Shown: positions 27,601 through 35,443, numbered from the stretch's first letter. The stretch: 64,000 bases of DNA from Streptosporangium roseum DSM 43021 (GCF_000024865.1 NC_013595.1:1798001-1862000); one strand, 5' to 3'. The notes: a model not told the origin generated them from the sequence alone. Numbers and translations are program-made.

Positions 27601-28079
27601 TGGCCGCGGGCGGTGGCCGAGGCGGCTTCCGCGCCGACGGTGGCCTTGGTGTCGAGGTTCAGCTTGACCCGCTGGCCGGAGCTGAGGCTCTCCACCCTGT
27701 CGCCGGACCTGTTGGTCATGACGATCACGTCACCGCCGTAGACCGGCAGTCCGCGGTAGGCGCGCCTGTAGTGGAGATACTGGAGACCGTGCGTTCCCAC
27801 GACGACCTTGTCGCGGGTGAAACTGTCTCCGGACGCCTTGCGCAGGGACGCGGACTCCGCCGCCAGGGTGCGTTCGGCGGTGGTGATCGCGCGCTTGCGG
27901 CTCTGCGCGTCCGGCGGGGTGAAGGCGGGCTCGCGTTCCGCGGAGACTCTCACCGGCACCGGGTCCGAGGGGGCGGTGCCTCCCGTGGCGGCGGCGTTCG
28001 CCGGATTCGCCAGCGTGGAGGTGGTCAGGGCCGCGACCGCCAATATGGCGACGGCGCCTAACGTGACTTTGGTGCTCAC
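24636..28079 (-). CDS. Secreted double protease: M4 metalloprotease fused to M28 aminopeptidase
   Basis: 1147 residues. Signal peptide about 1-30 (ending NPANAA), FTP/PepSY-type propeptide about 55-215, M4 (thermolysin) domain about 220-545 with HEYGH at 347-351, third ligand Glu373 in GLNES and catalytic His437. An Ig-like module (about 548-643) leads to a complete M28 aminopeptidase (about 652-925) with His735, Asp747, Glu781/Glu782, Asp807 and His894, spaced as in Streptomyces griseus aminopeptidase. A second Ig-like module (about 930-1020) and a proprotein-convertase P domain (about 1040-1147) follow. One secreted chain would carry endo- and exopeptidase activity. Coding frame is intact throughout. 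Confidence 0.94.
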   Translation of the reverse strand: MSTKVTLGAVAILAVAALTTSTLANPANAAATGGTAPSDPVPVRVSAEREPAFTPPDAQSRKRAITTAERTLAAESASLRKASGDSFTRDKVVVGTHGLQYLHYRRAYRGLPVYGGDVIVMTNRSGDRVESLSSGQRVKLNLDTKATVGAEAASATARGQLTTVETAAAPVLMVHAATDRPVLAWEVSLTGRNARTPSVLHVYVDATTGAVIDKVEEVKAGTGNSFYNGNPVTIQTSGSYSMTDTTRPGLRCGGQNGSAYTGTDDAWGNGQGTNLETACVDALYAAQKEWDMLRDWLGRSGFNGSGGAFPARVGLADVNAYWNGSYTNFGHNQANTKQATPMDVVAHEYGHAIFQFSGSGGAGSGNEAGGLNESTGDIFGALTEHFVNHPANLDEPDYLVGEEVDLVGQGPIRNMYNPGAVGDPNCYSSSIPNTEVHAAAGPQNHWFYLLAEGTNPGGGKPSSTVCSGPSNLTGIGIQKAGQIFMGGLNAKTTPWTHAKARLRTLEAAKALFPSSCVEFNATKAAWAAVNVPAQGGEVTCTATGDDYAITVSPSSGSVQPGGSATATLNTSVVSGSAQTVTLSAAGVPSGATVSFNPASVTAGQSSTVTLATSANTPQGTFPITLNASAPSGAKSVTYSLTVGTGNPPTGAPDIPVANVTAHLNQLQSIASGNGGNRASATSGYTASLNYIKGKLDAAGYTTAVQNFTYNGQTHSNLIANWPAGPTGPTIMLGSHLDSVSSGPGINDNGSGSAALLEVALTLADRNPTLDKHVRFAWWGAEELGLRGSQHYVSNSGVSGIEAYLNFDMIASPNPGYFVYDDDTALEKVFKDYFATLNVPTEIETAGDGRSDHAPFKNAGVRVGGLFTGAETAKTSAQAAKWGGTAGQAFDRCYHSACDTTSNINSTALDRNSDAVANALWKLAVRPGPVGDDYSMAVNPASGTVQAGQSADATLSTTVTGGNAQSVSLSASGAPAGTTVTFTPSTVTAGQTSAVRITTSASTPAGTYTIALNGTGTSANRSAIYTLTVGGTGGGRTFTNDTPFEINDGYQDSSDIPVTLTGSPNATFTVSADIDHTCSQDLRLTLVRPNGTSQVLKYESYTACTPYSGPVRFTVNNPSRFGNGTWSLVVGDYYQGDTGTLNAWSITF

Positions 28080-28188
28080 TCTGGGTGACTCCTCTCACCA
28101 GTCCCCTGGGGGGAAGGGACCTAAGGAGCCGAGGCCGGCCAGGGCTGACCCAAAAGTGGCATCACTGATACCTGTTACAGAACCCTCT

Positions 28189-28219
28189 AGCTCTCCATAG
28201 GTTCTCCCTATGGAGAGCT
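28189..28219. terminator. Long hairpin after the LysR gene
   Basis: Perfect 12-bp stem (AGCTCTCCATAG / CTATGGAGAGCT) with a 7-nt loop, ending at the first base of the LysR stop codon. A probable terminator; because it lies 110-140 bp upstream of the protease start on the same strand, an operator role is also possible. Confidence 0.65.
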
Positions 28220-29184
28220 CACGCCGGGGGCTGGAGCGGCTGCCCGTTCCGTTTGATCCAGGCCGCGTATCCGGGCACCTGCAGGGCCTCGCCCCAGTAG
28301 GCCCGCATCACGCTGCTCACCAGTGAGACCGCCGTCTCGGCCAGCGGGCCGTACTGGGTCCATCCGACGACGTGGCGGAAGACCAGGGGGGTGTCGACCA
28401 GCGGGCGCACGGCGATCCCGGCCCGTCCCGGGGAGGTCGCCTGGAACATCGCCACGCATCTGCCCGCCCTGATCAGGTCGTAGGCGAGGTTCGCGTTGAG
28501 GGAGAAGGACAGGCGCGGCGCGAAACCGCGTTCCCTGCAGGCCGCCCAGAAGTGCTCGCGGTAGCCGAACTCCACCTGCGTGGGCATCGCCCACTCCTCC
28601 CCGGCGAGGTCGGCCAGCTCGATCTCCTCGCACCGGGCCAGGGGGTGGGACGCCGCGACGCCCACGAAGATCGGCTCGGTGGCGGGGACCTCGTACACCA
28701 CGCCTGGCGGGGGGACCAGCTCGTAGCCCGGGTAGTCGCCCAGGACGGCCAGCTCCAGCCGTCCGGCCGCCAGGAGCGCGGGCAGGACGTCCATGCCCTC
28801 CTCGGTCCGGATGGCGATGTCGGCGCCGGGCGCCAGATCGTACAGGCAGTTGCTGACGTGGCCCGCGATGGAGGTGTTGCCGCATCCCACCCGGATCACC
28901 GGCCTGTCGGCTCCCCGCTCGACGCGATGGCGGGCGTCGCGCTGCAGCGCGCCGAAGGCGTGCAGCAGCGACCCGGAGCGGTCGAGGAGCCACAGGCCCA
29001 GCGGTGTCGGGCGGCTGCCCTCATGGACCCGTTCGAACAGGCGGCCCCCGAACATGCGCTCGATCCGCTGCAACTGCCCGGCCAGGGACGGCTGCGACAG
29101 CCCGAGGGAGGAGGCCGCCTTGGAGATGCTGCCGTATTCGGCGATGGCATGGATGACCCGAAGATGACGTACTTCCAAGTCCAT
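28219..29184 (-). CDS. LysR-family transcriptional regulator
   Basis: 321 residues from ATG 29184. The N-terminal HTH reads LRVIHAIAEYGSISKAASSLGLSQPSLAGQLQRIERMFGGRLFER, followed by the effector-binding domain with IRVGCGNTSIAGHV, LELAVLGDYPGYEL and MPTQVEFGYREHFW. ATG 29184 is preferred over 29319 because conservation starts at MDLEVRHLRVI. An inverted repeat just upstream fits autoregulation. It lies upstream of the double protease gene on the same strand, separated by a hairpin, and could regulate it. Confidence 0.92.
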   Translation of the reverse strand: MDLEVRHLRVIHAIAEYGSISKAASSLGLSQPSLAGQLQRIERMFGGRLFERVHEGSRPTPLGLWLLDRSGSLLHAFGALQRDARHRVERGADRPVIRVGCGNTSIAGHVSNCLYDLAPGADIAIRTEEGMDVLPALLAAGRLELAVLGDYPGYELVPPPGVVYEVPATEPIFVGVAASHPLARCEEIELADLAGEEWAMPTQVEFGYREHFWAACRERGFAPRLSFSLNANLAYDLIRAGRCVAMFQATSPGRAGIAVRPLVDTPLVFRHVVGWTQYGPLAETAVSLVSSVMRAYWGEALQVPGYAAWIKRNGQPLQPPA

Positions 29185-29206
29185 GAGGGGATGATAGGAA
29201 AAATCA

Positions 29207-29228
29207 AAATGCAGATAAATGTGCATTT
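29207..29228. promoter_or_regulatory. Candidate LysR operator
   Basis: AAATGCA-N8-TGCATTT, a perfect 7-bp dyad in an AT-rich island 23-44 bp upstream of the LysR ATG. It contains a T-N11-A pattern as expected for LysR boxes and sits where autoregulatory sites normally lie. Confidence 0.55.
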
Positions 29229-29290
29229 CGATAAACGGTAAATTGAGCATTTTCCCGCTCTGGCGGCGTGCCGGCCCCGGGGCGGGACGG

Positions 29291-29333
29291 GCGGTCACCG
29301 ACGTGAGGGAACGTTCCATTTTCCGGTGACCGC
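29291..29333. terminator. Inverted repeat with a nested palindrome
   Basis: 10-bp arms GCGGTCACCG / CGGTGACCGC enclose a 23-nt spacer that itself contains the perfect palindrome GGAACGTTCC (29308-29317). It lies 74 bp past the end of the gene at 29407 and may terminate it; the nested palindrome also fits a protein-binding site. Confidence 0.45.
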
Positions 29334-29406
29334 CGCCGATCGCCGGTGTTTATCCGTGCGTTTCGGCGGAGCCGGCCGTCATGCCGTGGAGCCGCCGGCG
29401 GGCGGC

Positions 29407-29931
29407 CTACGTTTCGGGGGCGTCCGTCCCGTGCCGCCGCCCCGGCGGGCGCGTCCAGACCTTGGGGCCGGGATGGCGGCGGCGGCCGTACGGCGAGCGG
29501 CGGGTGTCGATGGGGCCCTCCAGGGTCCGGCGCGGCCAGACGGTGCCGTACCACCACAGCAGGGCGCCGGTCAGCACCATGCCGCCGGCGGTGGTGGCCG
29601 TGCCCATCAGGCCGGTGGGCGCTCCGGCGGGCGGGAGCAGCCTGCGGTGTCCCTTTCCGGCGGACGCGACGGCCGTGGTCGTGCCGGCGGGCCGGGCGAC
29701 GGAGGGGGCGGTGACGTCCACCCGGGCCGGGGCGGGGGAGCCGGCCGCCGCCGGCGGGGGCGCGGCGACGGGTGTGGCGGGCGTCACGGGAGTGCCGAGG
29801 ATGACGGCGAGCGACGGGACGGGCGTCGTGGCGGCGGCGAGGACGGTTGTGGCGGGTGTCGCGGCTGTCATCAGGATCGCGGCGAGGGACATCGCGGGCG
29901 TCATGGCGGCCACGTGGCTGATCCTCCCCAT
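29407..29931 (-). CDS. Ala/Pro-rich membrane protein of unknown function
   Basis: 174 residues. An N-terminal hydrophobic segment (about 5-35, SLAAILMTAATPATTVLAAA) could be a signal or anchor, followed by a Pro/Ala linker, a second hydrophobic segment (about 105-128, GLMGTATTAGGMVLTGALLWWYG) and a basic tail with RRSPYGRRRHPGP. I do not recognise a family. ATG 29931 has a good ribosome site (GGGAGA, 4 nt before the start) and codon use is as in neighbours, so I think it is real, though strongly low-complexity. Confidence 0.55.
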   Translation of the reverse strand: MGRISHVAAMTPAMSLAAILMTAATPATTVLAAATTPVPSLAVILGTPVTPATPVAAPPPAAAGSPAPARVDVTAPSVARPAGTTTAVASAGKGHRRLLPPAGAPTGLMGTATTAGGMVLTGALLWWYGTVWPRRTLEGPIDTRRSPYGRRRHPGPKVWTRPPGRRHGTDAPET

Positions 29932-30065
29932 CGGGTCTCCCGATCAACGGCTATTGTCACCTAGAGTTCCCATTTGTGCGCTTTGGGTAACATATCGTGA
30001 GATCTTGAAGATCTGAGAGTGGGGTGGAGCAGCGCGATGCGGGTTCCACCCCTCATGATGGAGGT

Positions 30066-30644
30066 ATGGCGGAGGCGATCTACGTCGGCGGTCTGCTGGT
30101 GGCGACACCGCAACTCGACGATCCCAACTTCCGGCGCAGCGTGGTCCTGGTCCTGGAGCACGATCTCGACGGCGGCACTCTGGGCGTGGTGCTCAACCGG
30201 CCCAGCGACATCTCGGTGACGCAGGTGCTGCCCACCTGGGATGCCATGGTGACCGGTCCGCCGGTGCTGTTCCAGGGCGGGCCCGTGCAGACCGACAGCG
30301 CCCTGGCCCTGGCCGCGGTCCCGAGCGGGCAGGAGCCCCTCGGCTGGCGGCGGCTGCACGCGGGCACCGCGGCGGTGTCCCGGCTCGGCACCGTCGACCT
30401 CGACGCCCCGCCGGAGATCCTCGCCGGGGAGATCGCCCAGATGCGGATCTTCGCGGGATACGCCGGGTGGACCGCCGGCCAGCTGGAGGCCGAGATCGGC
30501 GAGGGCGCGTGGTACATCGTGGACGCAGAGCCCGGCGACACCTTCTACCACGACCCCGGCTCGCTGTGGCGCGCGGTGCTCCGCCGCCAGCGGGGCGAGC
30601 TCGCCTACGTGGCGACCTGTCCCGACGACCCCTCGATGAACTGA
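30066..30644 (+). CDS. YqgE/AlgH family protein (DUF179)
   Basis: 192 residues: LVATPQLDDPNFRRSVVLVLEHD at the start, GVVLNRPSDISV, FQGGPVQTDSALALA, RIFAGYAGWTAGQLEAEIGEGAWYIVDAEP, all hallmark DUF179 segments. The biochemical role is unknown; the AlgH name comes from Pseudomonas alginate regulation. ATG 30066 is used although GGAGG is only 1 nt upstream; an in-frame start at 30024 would add 14 unconserved residues. Confidence 0.92.
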   Translation: MAEAIYVGGLLVATPQLDDPNFRRSVVLVLEHDLDGGTLGVVLNRPSDISVTQVLPTWDAMVTGPPVLFQGGPVQTDSALALAAVPSGQEPLGWRRLHAGTAAVSRLGTVDLDAPPEILAGEIAQMRIFAGYAGWTAGQLEAEIGEGAWYIVDAEPGDTFYHDPGSLWRAVLRRQRGELAYVATCPDDPSMN

Positions 30645-30648
30645 GCCG

Positions 30649-31284
30649 CTAGCGCGCGCGGTCCCAGCCGGGGCACAGCGAGCGCTCGGCCAGGGCCAGG
30701 GCCGACTCCAGGCGTTCGGCCAGGGCGGTGAGGTCGTGGAGGCCGTCCGGCCCGCAGTGCTCGAAGCCGACCCGGGTCACGGTGGTGAAGAGCGCGACGA
30801 CGAAGTGGGGCAGGAGGTCGCCGGGGTCGGCGCCCTCGCGCCGGGCGATCTCGGCGACCAGCCGTCGCTCGTTGTCCATCATCCGCCGCATGCTCCCGGC
30901 GAAGAGCGCCGGGGTGCCCTCGATCACCTCGTGCGCTTTGAGGAACCTGGTCCGATCGGCGAGATCGCCTTCCTCTAGCATGGTGACCATCGCGCGCAGG
31001 GCATGGCCGAGCGCGGTGAACGGCGGCTCCTGCGCGGGCCGGGCCGCCAGCTCGGTGAGCAGGACCTCAAGGCCGTCGAGGGGCAGGCTGAGGGCGACGT
31101 CCTCCTTGGTCGCGAAGTAGCGGAAGAACGTGCGGGGGGAGACGTCCACGGCGGCCGCGATCTGGTCGACGGTCGTGGACTCGTACCCCTGTGTCGCGAA
31201 CAGGTCGAGGGCGGCGTCGACCAGTGCGAGCCGCGTCTTCTGCTTCTTGCGTTCGCGCAGGCCGATCCGGTCCATGGATGTCAT
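30649..31284 (-). CDS. TetR-family transcriptional regulator
   Basis: 211 residues. HTH region: KKQKTRLALVDAALDLFATQGYESTTVDQIAAAVDVSPRTFFRYFATKEDVAL. The C-terminal ligand domain contains VIEGTPALFAGSMRRMMDNE. Divergent from the MFS exporter gene with a 143-bp gap, the standard layout of a drug-efflux repressor and its target. The ligand is probably a drug or small hydrophobic compound exported by the neighbour. Confidence 0.93.
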   Translation of the reverse strand: MTSMDRIGLRERKKQKTRLALVDAALDLFATQGYESTTVDQIAAAVDVSPRTFFRYFATKEDVALSLPLDGLEVLLTELAARPAQEPPFTALGHALRAMVTMLEEGDLADRTRFLKAHEVIEGTPALFAGSMRRMMDNERRLVAEIARREGADPGDLLPHFVVALFTTVTRVGFEHCGPDGLHDLTALAERLESALALAERSLCPGWDRAR

Positions 31285-31307
31285 CCCTTCGAAACATGCC
31301 GTTCACA

Positions 31308-31372
31308 GTCTGCCACAAGTCATGGGCTGCCTTATAAAAGGATTTGTCACATGTCAGCGACTGCCATAAATT
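31308..31372. promoter_or_regulatory. MFS promoter with repeated CTGCC elements (candidate TetR operator)
   Basis: A -35 TTGTCA (31344-31349) and -10 TAAATT (31367-31372) with 17-bp spacing point toward the MFS gene. Three direct repeats of the form G[T/G/A]CTGCC occur at 31308, 31325 and 31359, the last inside the spacer, and a near-palindrome CCTTATAAAAGG lies at 31330-31341. Any could serve the divergent TetR protein. Confidence 0.5.
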
Positions 31373-31427
31373 ACCCTGAGTTGGCGCCTCATGAGGGGCG
31401 GAGTGAACGTACGAGGGGGACCCTTCC

Positions 31428-33020
31428 ATGGCAGACACCAAGACGGTGGCATCAGCGCCACCACCAGGCACGGGCGAGGCGAAACAGAGGCACCCGTGGC
31501 TGACGCTCATCGCGGTGTCGCTCGGCGTGATCATGGTGATGCTCGACGGCACCGTCGTCGGCATCGCCAACCCGGCGATCGCCCAGGATCTCAAGGCCTC
31601 CCTCTCCGACCTGCAGTGGGTGACCAGCGGTTACCTGCTCGCGCTCGCGGTGTTCCTGATCACCGCGGGCAAGCTCGGTGACCTGTTCGGACACCGGCTG
31701 ATCTTCCTGATCGGCGTGGCCGGCTTCGCGATCACCTCGCTCGCGATCGGCCTCAGCTCCTCGATCGGCATGCTGATCGGGCTGCGCGTGCTTCAGGGCC
31801 TGTTCGGCGCGCTGCTCCAGCCCGCCGCCCTCGCGCTGCTGCGGGCGGCCTTCCCCGGCGAGCGGCTGAAGATGGCGATGGGCGCCTGGGGCGCGATCAT
31901 CGGCCTGTCCAGCGCTGCCGGCCCGATCGTCGGCGGCCTGCTCGTGGAGCACGTGAGCTGGCAGTCGGTCTTCTTCATCAACGTCCCCGTCGGCATCGTG
32001 GCCCTGGCCATGGGCCTGTGGGTGCTCACCGAGAGCAAGGCGCGGACCCTGTCGAAGATCGACTGGCTGGGCGTCGTGCTGCTGTCGGGTGTGATGTTCT
32101 CCCTGGTCTGGGCCATCATCAAGGCTCCGGAGTGGGGCTGGGGCGACGCCAAGACCATCGGCTTCCTGGCCGCGACCGTGGTGATGGGGGCCGTGTTCGT
32201 GTGGTGGCAGGCCCGTGCCTCCGAGCCGCTCCTGCCGCTCAGCCTCTTCGGCAACGCCTCGGTCTCCATCGGCACCGGCCTCATGATGCTCGTCGCGTTC
32301 TCCATGTTCGGCGCGATGTTCTTCCTGACTTTCTTCTTCCAGGGCGTGCACGGGCTGACGCCGCTGGAGTCAGGCCTCCGGATGCTGCCGATGAGCGCGG
32401 GCATGATCGTCGCCTCGCCGCTGGCCGCCGTGCTCCTCAGCAAGTTCGGCACCAAGTTCACGATCGCGGGCGGCATGCTGGTCACCGCCACCGCCATGTT
32501 CCTGATGTCCCGGCTCAGCCTCGACGCGTCGTTCATCGACAGCGCGATCCCGTTCGTCCTGCTCGCCTTCGGGCTCTCGCCGGTCTTCGTCGGCGCCACC
32601 GAGATCATCGTCGGCAACGCGCCCGAGGACCTCAGCGGTGTCGCGGGCGGCGTCCAGCAGTCGGCCATGCAGGTCGGCGGCGCGCTCGGCACGGCCATTC
32701 TCGGCGCGATCGTGTCGGCGCGGGTGGCGGACGTCTACTCCGGCCACTGGGCGGAGGCCAAGCTGCCGCCGCTCCCGCCGGAGCAGGTCGCGGGGCTGAA
32801 GGAGGCGGCGACCTTCGGCGGGGCGCCGACCGCCGAGCAGATGCCCGGCGTGCCCGAGCAGATCGTCCAGGGCATCGCCAACGTGTCGCACCTGTCCTTC
32901 CTGGACGGCATGCACCTGGGCTTCGTGGTCAGCACGGGCGTCGCGGTCCTCGCGGCCGTGCTCGCCCTGTTCGTCAAGGCGGGCCGCAAGTCCGAGGACG
33001 CCCCGATCCACATGGGCTGA
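31428..33020 (+). CDS. MFS drug exporter, DHA2 (EmrB/QacA) family, 14 TM
   Basis: 530 residues with about 14 membrane segments. Family motifs: LDGTVVGIANPAIAQDL in TM1, GKLGDLFGHRLIF (motif A), GLRVLQGLFGALLQPAALAL (motif B), AWGAIIGLSSAAGPIVGGLLVEHVSWQSVFFINVPVG (motif C and beyond). It likely exports toxic hydrophobic compounds using the proton gradient. It is divergent from a TetR gene, which probably represses it. A 14-bp-stem terminator follows. Confidence 0.94.
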   Translation: MADTKTVASAPPPGTGEAKQRHPWLTLIAVSLGVIMVMLDGTVVGIANPAIAQDLKASLSDLQWVTSGYLLALAVFLITAGKLGDLFGHRLIFLIGVAGFAITSLAIGLSSSIGMLIGLRVLQGLFGALLQPAALALLRAAFPGERLKMAMGAWGAIIGLSSAAGPIVGGLLVEHVSWQSVFFINVPVGIVALAMGLWVLTESKARTLSKIDWLGVVLLSGVMFSLVWAIIKAPEWGWGDAKTIGFLAATVVMGAVFVWWQARASEPLLPLSLFGNASVSIGTGLMMLVAFSMFGAMFFLTFFFQGVHGLTPLESGLRMLPMSAGMIVASPLAAVLLSKFGTKFTIAGGMLVTATAMFLMSRLSLDASFIDSAIPFVLLAFGLSPVFVGATEIIVGNAPEDLSGVAGGVQQSAMQVGGALGTAILGAIVSARVADVYSGHWAEAKLPPLPPEQVAGLKEAATFGGAPTAEQMPGVPEQIVQGIANVSHLSFLDGMHLGFVVSTGVAVLAAVLALFVKAGRKSEDAPIHMG

Positions 33021-33034
33021 CCCCGCCCGTCTCC

Positions 33035-33069
33035 GTACGGCTCCCGCCATCGCCCGGCGGGAGCCGTAC
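33035..33069. terminator. Bidirectional terminator
   Basis: Perfect 14-bp stem (GTACGGCTCCCGCC / GGCGGGAGCCGTAC) with a 7-nt loop, between the convergent MFS exporter and glycosidase genes. Confidence 0.85.
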
Positions 33070-33075
33070 TCCGTT

Positions 33076-34494
33076 TCAGGAGGGGGTGACCGTGAGCGTC
33101 TGGACGCCCGAGGCGGCGGTCGTCGCGGTGAGGATCCGCCTGTCGGGGTCCCAGGAGGAGGAGAGGGCTCCGGTGACCCTGCCGCCGCGGGGGAACTCGT
33201 CGGCGGGCAGGTAGATCTCGGTCGGGCCGCTCCCGTCGGCGTCGAAGCGCACCGTCAGCGAGTGGGCCGCGCGGTCGTAGGCGATCTGCCGGGGGACGCC
33301 GCCGATCGCCCTCGGGTACGGCCTGGCGTAGACGGGGACGAGCGGGCCGGGCCTGCCCTCGCCGTCGTAGGGGCCCCACGGCCCGGGATCACGCGACCAG
33401 TAGGCCCGGCCCATGCCGAGCTCGTCGGTCATCTCCAGCATCCGTTCCACCAGCTCGGTGGCGCCCGGCCGGGTGGTGTCGAGGCCGAACTCGCCCAGGA
33501 TGACCGGTCCGCCCTGGCGCTCGGCCAGGCGGAGCATGTTCGAGCGCCACCAGCCGAGCGTGGTGTCGGTCCACTCGCGGGACGCGCCCACGTAGTCCTC
33601 GCCGAGGTCCAGCGGGAGCGGGTAGACGTGCGGGGCCAGGCCGATCCGGGGCTCGCCCGCCCGCGGGTCGTCGAAGCGGGGCAGGCCGCTGGGCAGGCCC
33701 CAGTTGACCCCGACCGCTTGGGGCTCCACGAAGATCCAGTTGTCCTGGTCGACGCTCCTGATCTGGGCGATCGTGCGGCGGTAGAGCTCGGCCAGCGGGC
33801 CGTTCTCGAACGCCGCGCCCTGCACCGAGCCGCCCCACGGCTCGTTCATCAGGTCGTAGCCGATGATGGCCGGGTCGTTCTTGAAGTGGTCGGCCACCGC
33901 CCGCCAGGCCCCGGCGTAGTGGTCCATCAGCTCGGGGTGCTCGCCGGTGGTGTTCCAGAAGTGGTCGAAGGCCCGCATGACGCCGGGGTCCAGGTAGTAG
34001 AGCTCCCAGGTGTCGTGCTCCCCGGCGACAGGCAGGCCGTCCAGGTGGGTGGCCCATCCGGGGGCGCCGTTGCCCGCGCGCCCGTCGGGGGTGATCTGGT
34101 TGCCCCACAGGTCCTGGTGCATGTCGAGCATGACGTGGTAGCCCCGCTTGGCGTACCAGCCGACCCGCTCAGCCACTTTTTCCAGATATTTCGTGTCATA
34201 GACGCCGGGAGACGGCTCGACGGCCCGCCACTGCATCAGGAATCTGACGAAGTTCGTGCCCATCGCCCGGTACTCGGTCTCGACGTCCGCCTCGGTCAGC
34301 TCGGGCAGCGCGTCCGGAGTGCTCTTGGCGCTGCTCGCGGTGTTGAACCCGTGCAGCGTCAGCACCCGCCCCCGGTCGTCGGTGACGTACCGCGAGACCC
34401 GCTCGGGGGCGTCGCCCCGGGCGGCCGACGCCAGGCCGCCCGCCGCGGCGACGGCCAGGGCCAGCCCGGCGGCGGCCAGGCGCGGGCGCCTCAT
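33076..34494 (-). CDS. Secreted GH5 glycosidase, endoglycosylceramidase-like
   Basis: 472 residues. Signal peptide about 1-27 (RLAAAGLALAVAAAGGLASAARG). The (beta/alpha)8 GH5 barrel shows LHGFNTASSAK, NFVRFLMQWRAVEPSPGVYD, VMLDMHQDLWG, the acid/base Glu in DLMNEPWGG and the nucleophile Glu in VILGEFGLDTT; a C-terminal beta-sandwich (about 385-472) follows. The opening motifs match endoglycosylceramidases, which release oligosaccharide from glycolipids; other beta-glycoside substrates are possible. ATG 34494 has GGAAGG upstream. Confidence 0.9.
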   Translation of the reverse strand: MRRPRLAAAGLALAVAAAGGLASAARGDAPERVSRYVTDDRGRVLTLHGFNTASSAKSTPDALPELTEADVETEYRAMGTNFVRFLMQWRAVEPSPGVYDTKYLEKVAERVGWYAKRGYHVMLDMHQDLWGNQITPDGRAGNGAPGWATHLDGLPVAGEHDTWELYYLDPGVMRAFDHFWNTTGEHPELMDHYAGAWRAVADHFKNDPAIIGYDLMNEPWGGSVQGAAFENGPLAELYRRTIAQIRSVDQDNWIFVEPQAVGVNWGLPSGLPRFDDPRAGEPRIGLAPHVYPLPLDLGEDYVGASREWTDTTLGWWRSNMLRLAERQGGPVILGEFGLDTTRPGATELVERMLEMTDELGMGRAYWSRDPGPWGPYDGEGRPGPLVPVYARPYPRAIGGVPRQIAYDRAAHSLTVRFDADGSGPTEIYLPADEFPRGGRVTGALSSSWDPDRRILTATTAASGVQTLTVTPS

Positions 34495-34686
34495 CGGGAC
34501 GCCTTCCGTACGGCGTCCGCACGCGGGTGCCTCAACGGGATGCCTCCATCTCCCCGCCGTGTTCCGGGGCCCTCCTCCGTGCGCCGGCGGGGCGGGCGGG
34601 GGCGCGGTGAAGCCCGGCGTGCGAGGTGCGGCGGGCTCCGGATCCGGGTCTTTCGTGGAAATCGGTTGGGCGCTAGCCTGCCGAAC

Positions 34687-35178
34687 ATGAGCATCGTTCG
34701 CAATAGCCTGCCGACGGTCGTTACCTTGCTGATCGTCTCGGCCTTCGGGATGTTCGGCACCGGCATCGCCACCGCCGCCGGCTATCTCGCCGTGCCCTCC
34801 GCGGTGGGCCTGCCGTACGGCCTGCCCGGCCTGCGGCTCGTCCCGCTCGGCGAGACCGGCTGGGCCTTCACGCTCACCGAGAACCTCGCCGCCCTGGTCC
34901 TGGCCGGGGTGGTCGCCTGGGTGACCACCCACCGCAGGGGCGGAGCCGTACGGGCCTTCTTCGCCGGCTGGGGCGCCTTCGCGCTGGGCGCCGCGGCGGC
35001 GGGCCTGCTGCGCGCGGTGGCCCTCTCCCAGACCGTCGAGGCCGGTCTGGGGGCCTACGCCGGCCTCGTCCTGGGCGCCCTGGCCGCCGGGCTGATCTGG
35101 GGCGTCATTCTGGGCTGGGCGGCCGGGATCGCGACATTGGCGAGCGTCGGCGCGGAGACCGCGGTGGCGCGGGCATAA
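34687..35178 (+). CDS. Membrane protein of unknown function, four TM segments
   Basis: 163 residues with four hydrophobic segments (about 9-33, 62-82, 92-113, 122-150), short loops and no recognisable motif. The first loop is Gly/Pro/Leu rich (VGLPYGLPGLRLVPLGE). It is 192 bp from the divergent glycosidase gene and 10 bp before the DUF3039 gene, so it is probably co-transcribed with the latter. Confidence 0.78.
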   Translation: MSIVRNSLPTVVTLLIVSAFGMFGTGIATAAGYLAVPSAVGLPYGLPGLRLVPLGETGWAFTLTENLAALVLAGVVAWVTTHRRGGAVRAFFAGWGAFALGAAAAGLLRAVALSQTVEAGLGAYAGLVLGALAAGLIWGVILGWAAGIATLASVGAETAVARA

Positions 35179-35188
35179 AATCGGCAGG

Positions 35189-35443
35189 GTGAGCACGAAG
35201 ATTCTCCCTGAGAGCGACATCCGGCCGGACCTGTCGCACGGCGACGGCGACCACGAGCGGTTCGCCCACTACGTCGAGAAAGACAAGATCATGGAGAGCG
35301 CGTTCAGCGGCACCCCGGTGCGCGCGCTCTGCGGCAAGGTCTGGGTGCCGAACCGGGACCCCCAGAAGTTCCCGGTCTGCCCCGAGTGCAAGGAGATCTA
35401 CGAAGGGCTGCCCAAGGGCGAAGACAACAACAACAACGAGTGA
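35189..35443 (+). CDS. DUF3039 protein
   Basis: 84 residues with the DUF3039 pattern: HYVEKDKIMESAFSGTPVRALCGKVWVPNRDP then CPECKEIYEGLP, so one Cys plus CxxC could bind zinc with a His. The family is widespread in actinobacteria and has no known function. GTG start; it follows the small membrane protein gene by 10 bp. The Asn-rich tail (NNNNE) is odd for this GC content. Confidence 0.88.
   Translation: MSTKILPESDIRPDLSHGDGDHERFAHYVEKDKIMESAFSGTPVRALCGKVWVPNRDPQKFPVCPECKEIYEGLPKGEDNNNNE

Noticed and set aside
24855..28061. Open frame of 1068 codons opposite the double protease
   Set aside because: Arg/Gly/Val-rich low-complexity translation with no family; the protease strand has intact catalytic sites.
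33076..35220. Longer reading of the glycosidase frame to 35220
   Set aside because: The segment beyond 34494 has no signal or conserved sequence and overlaps two other genes; the signal peptide begins at 34494.
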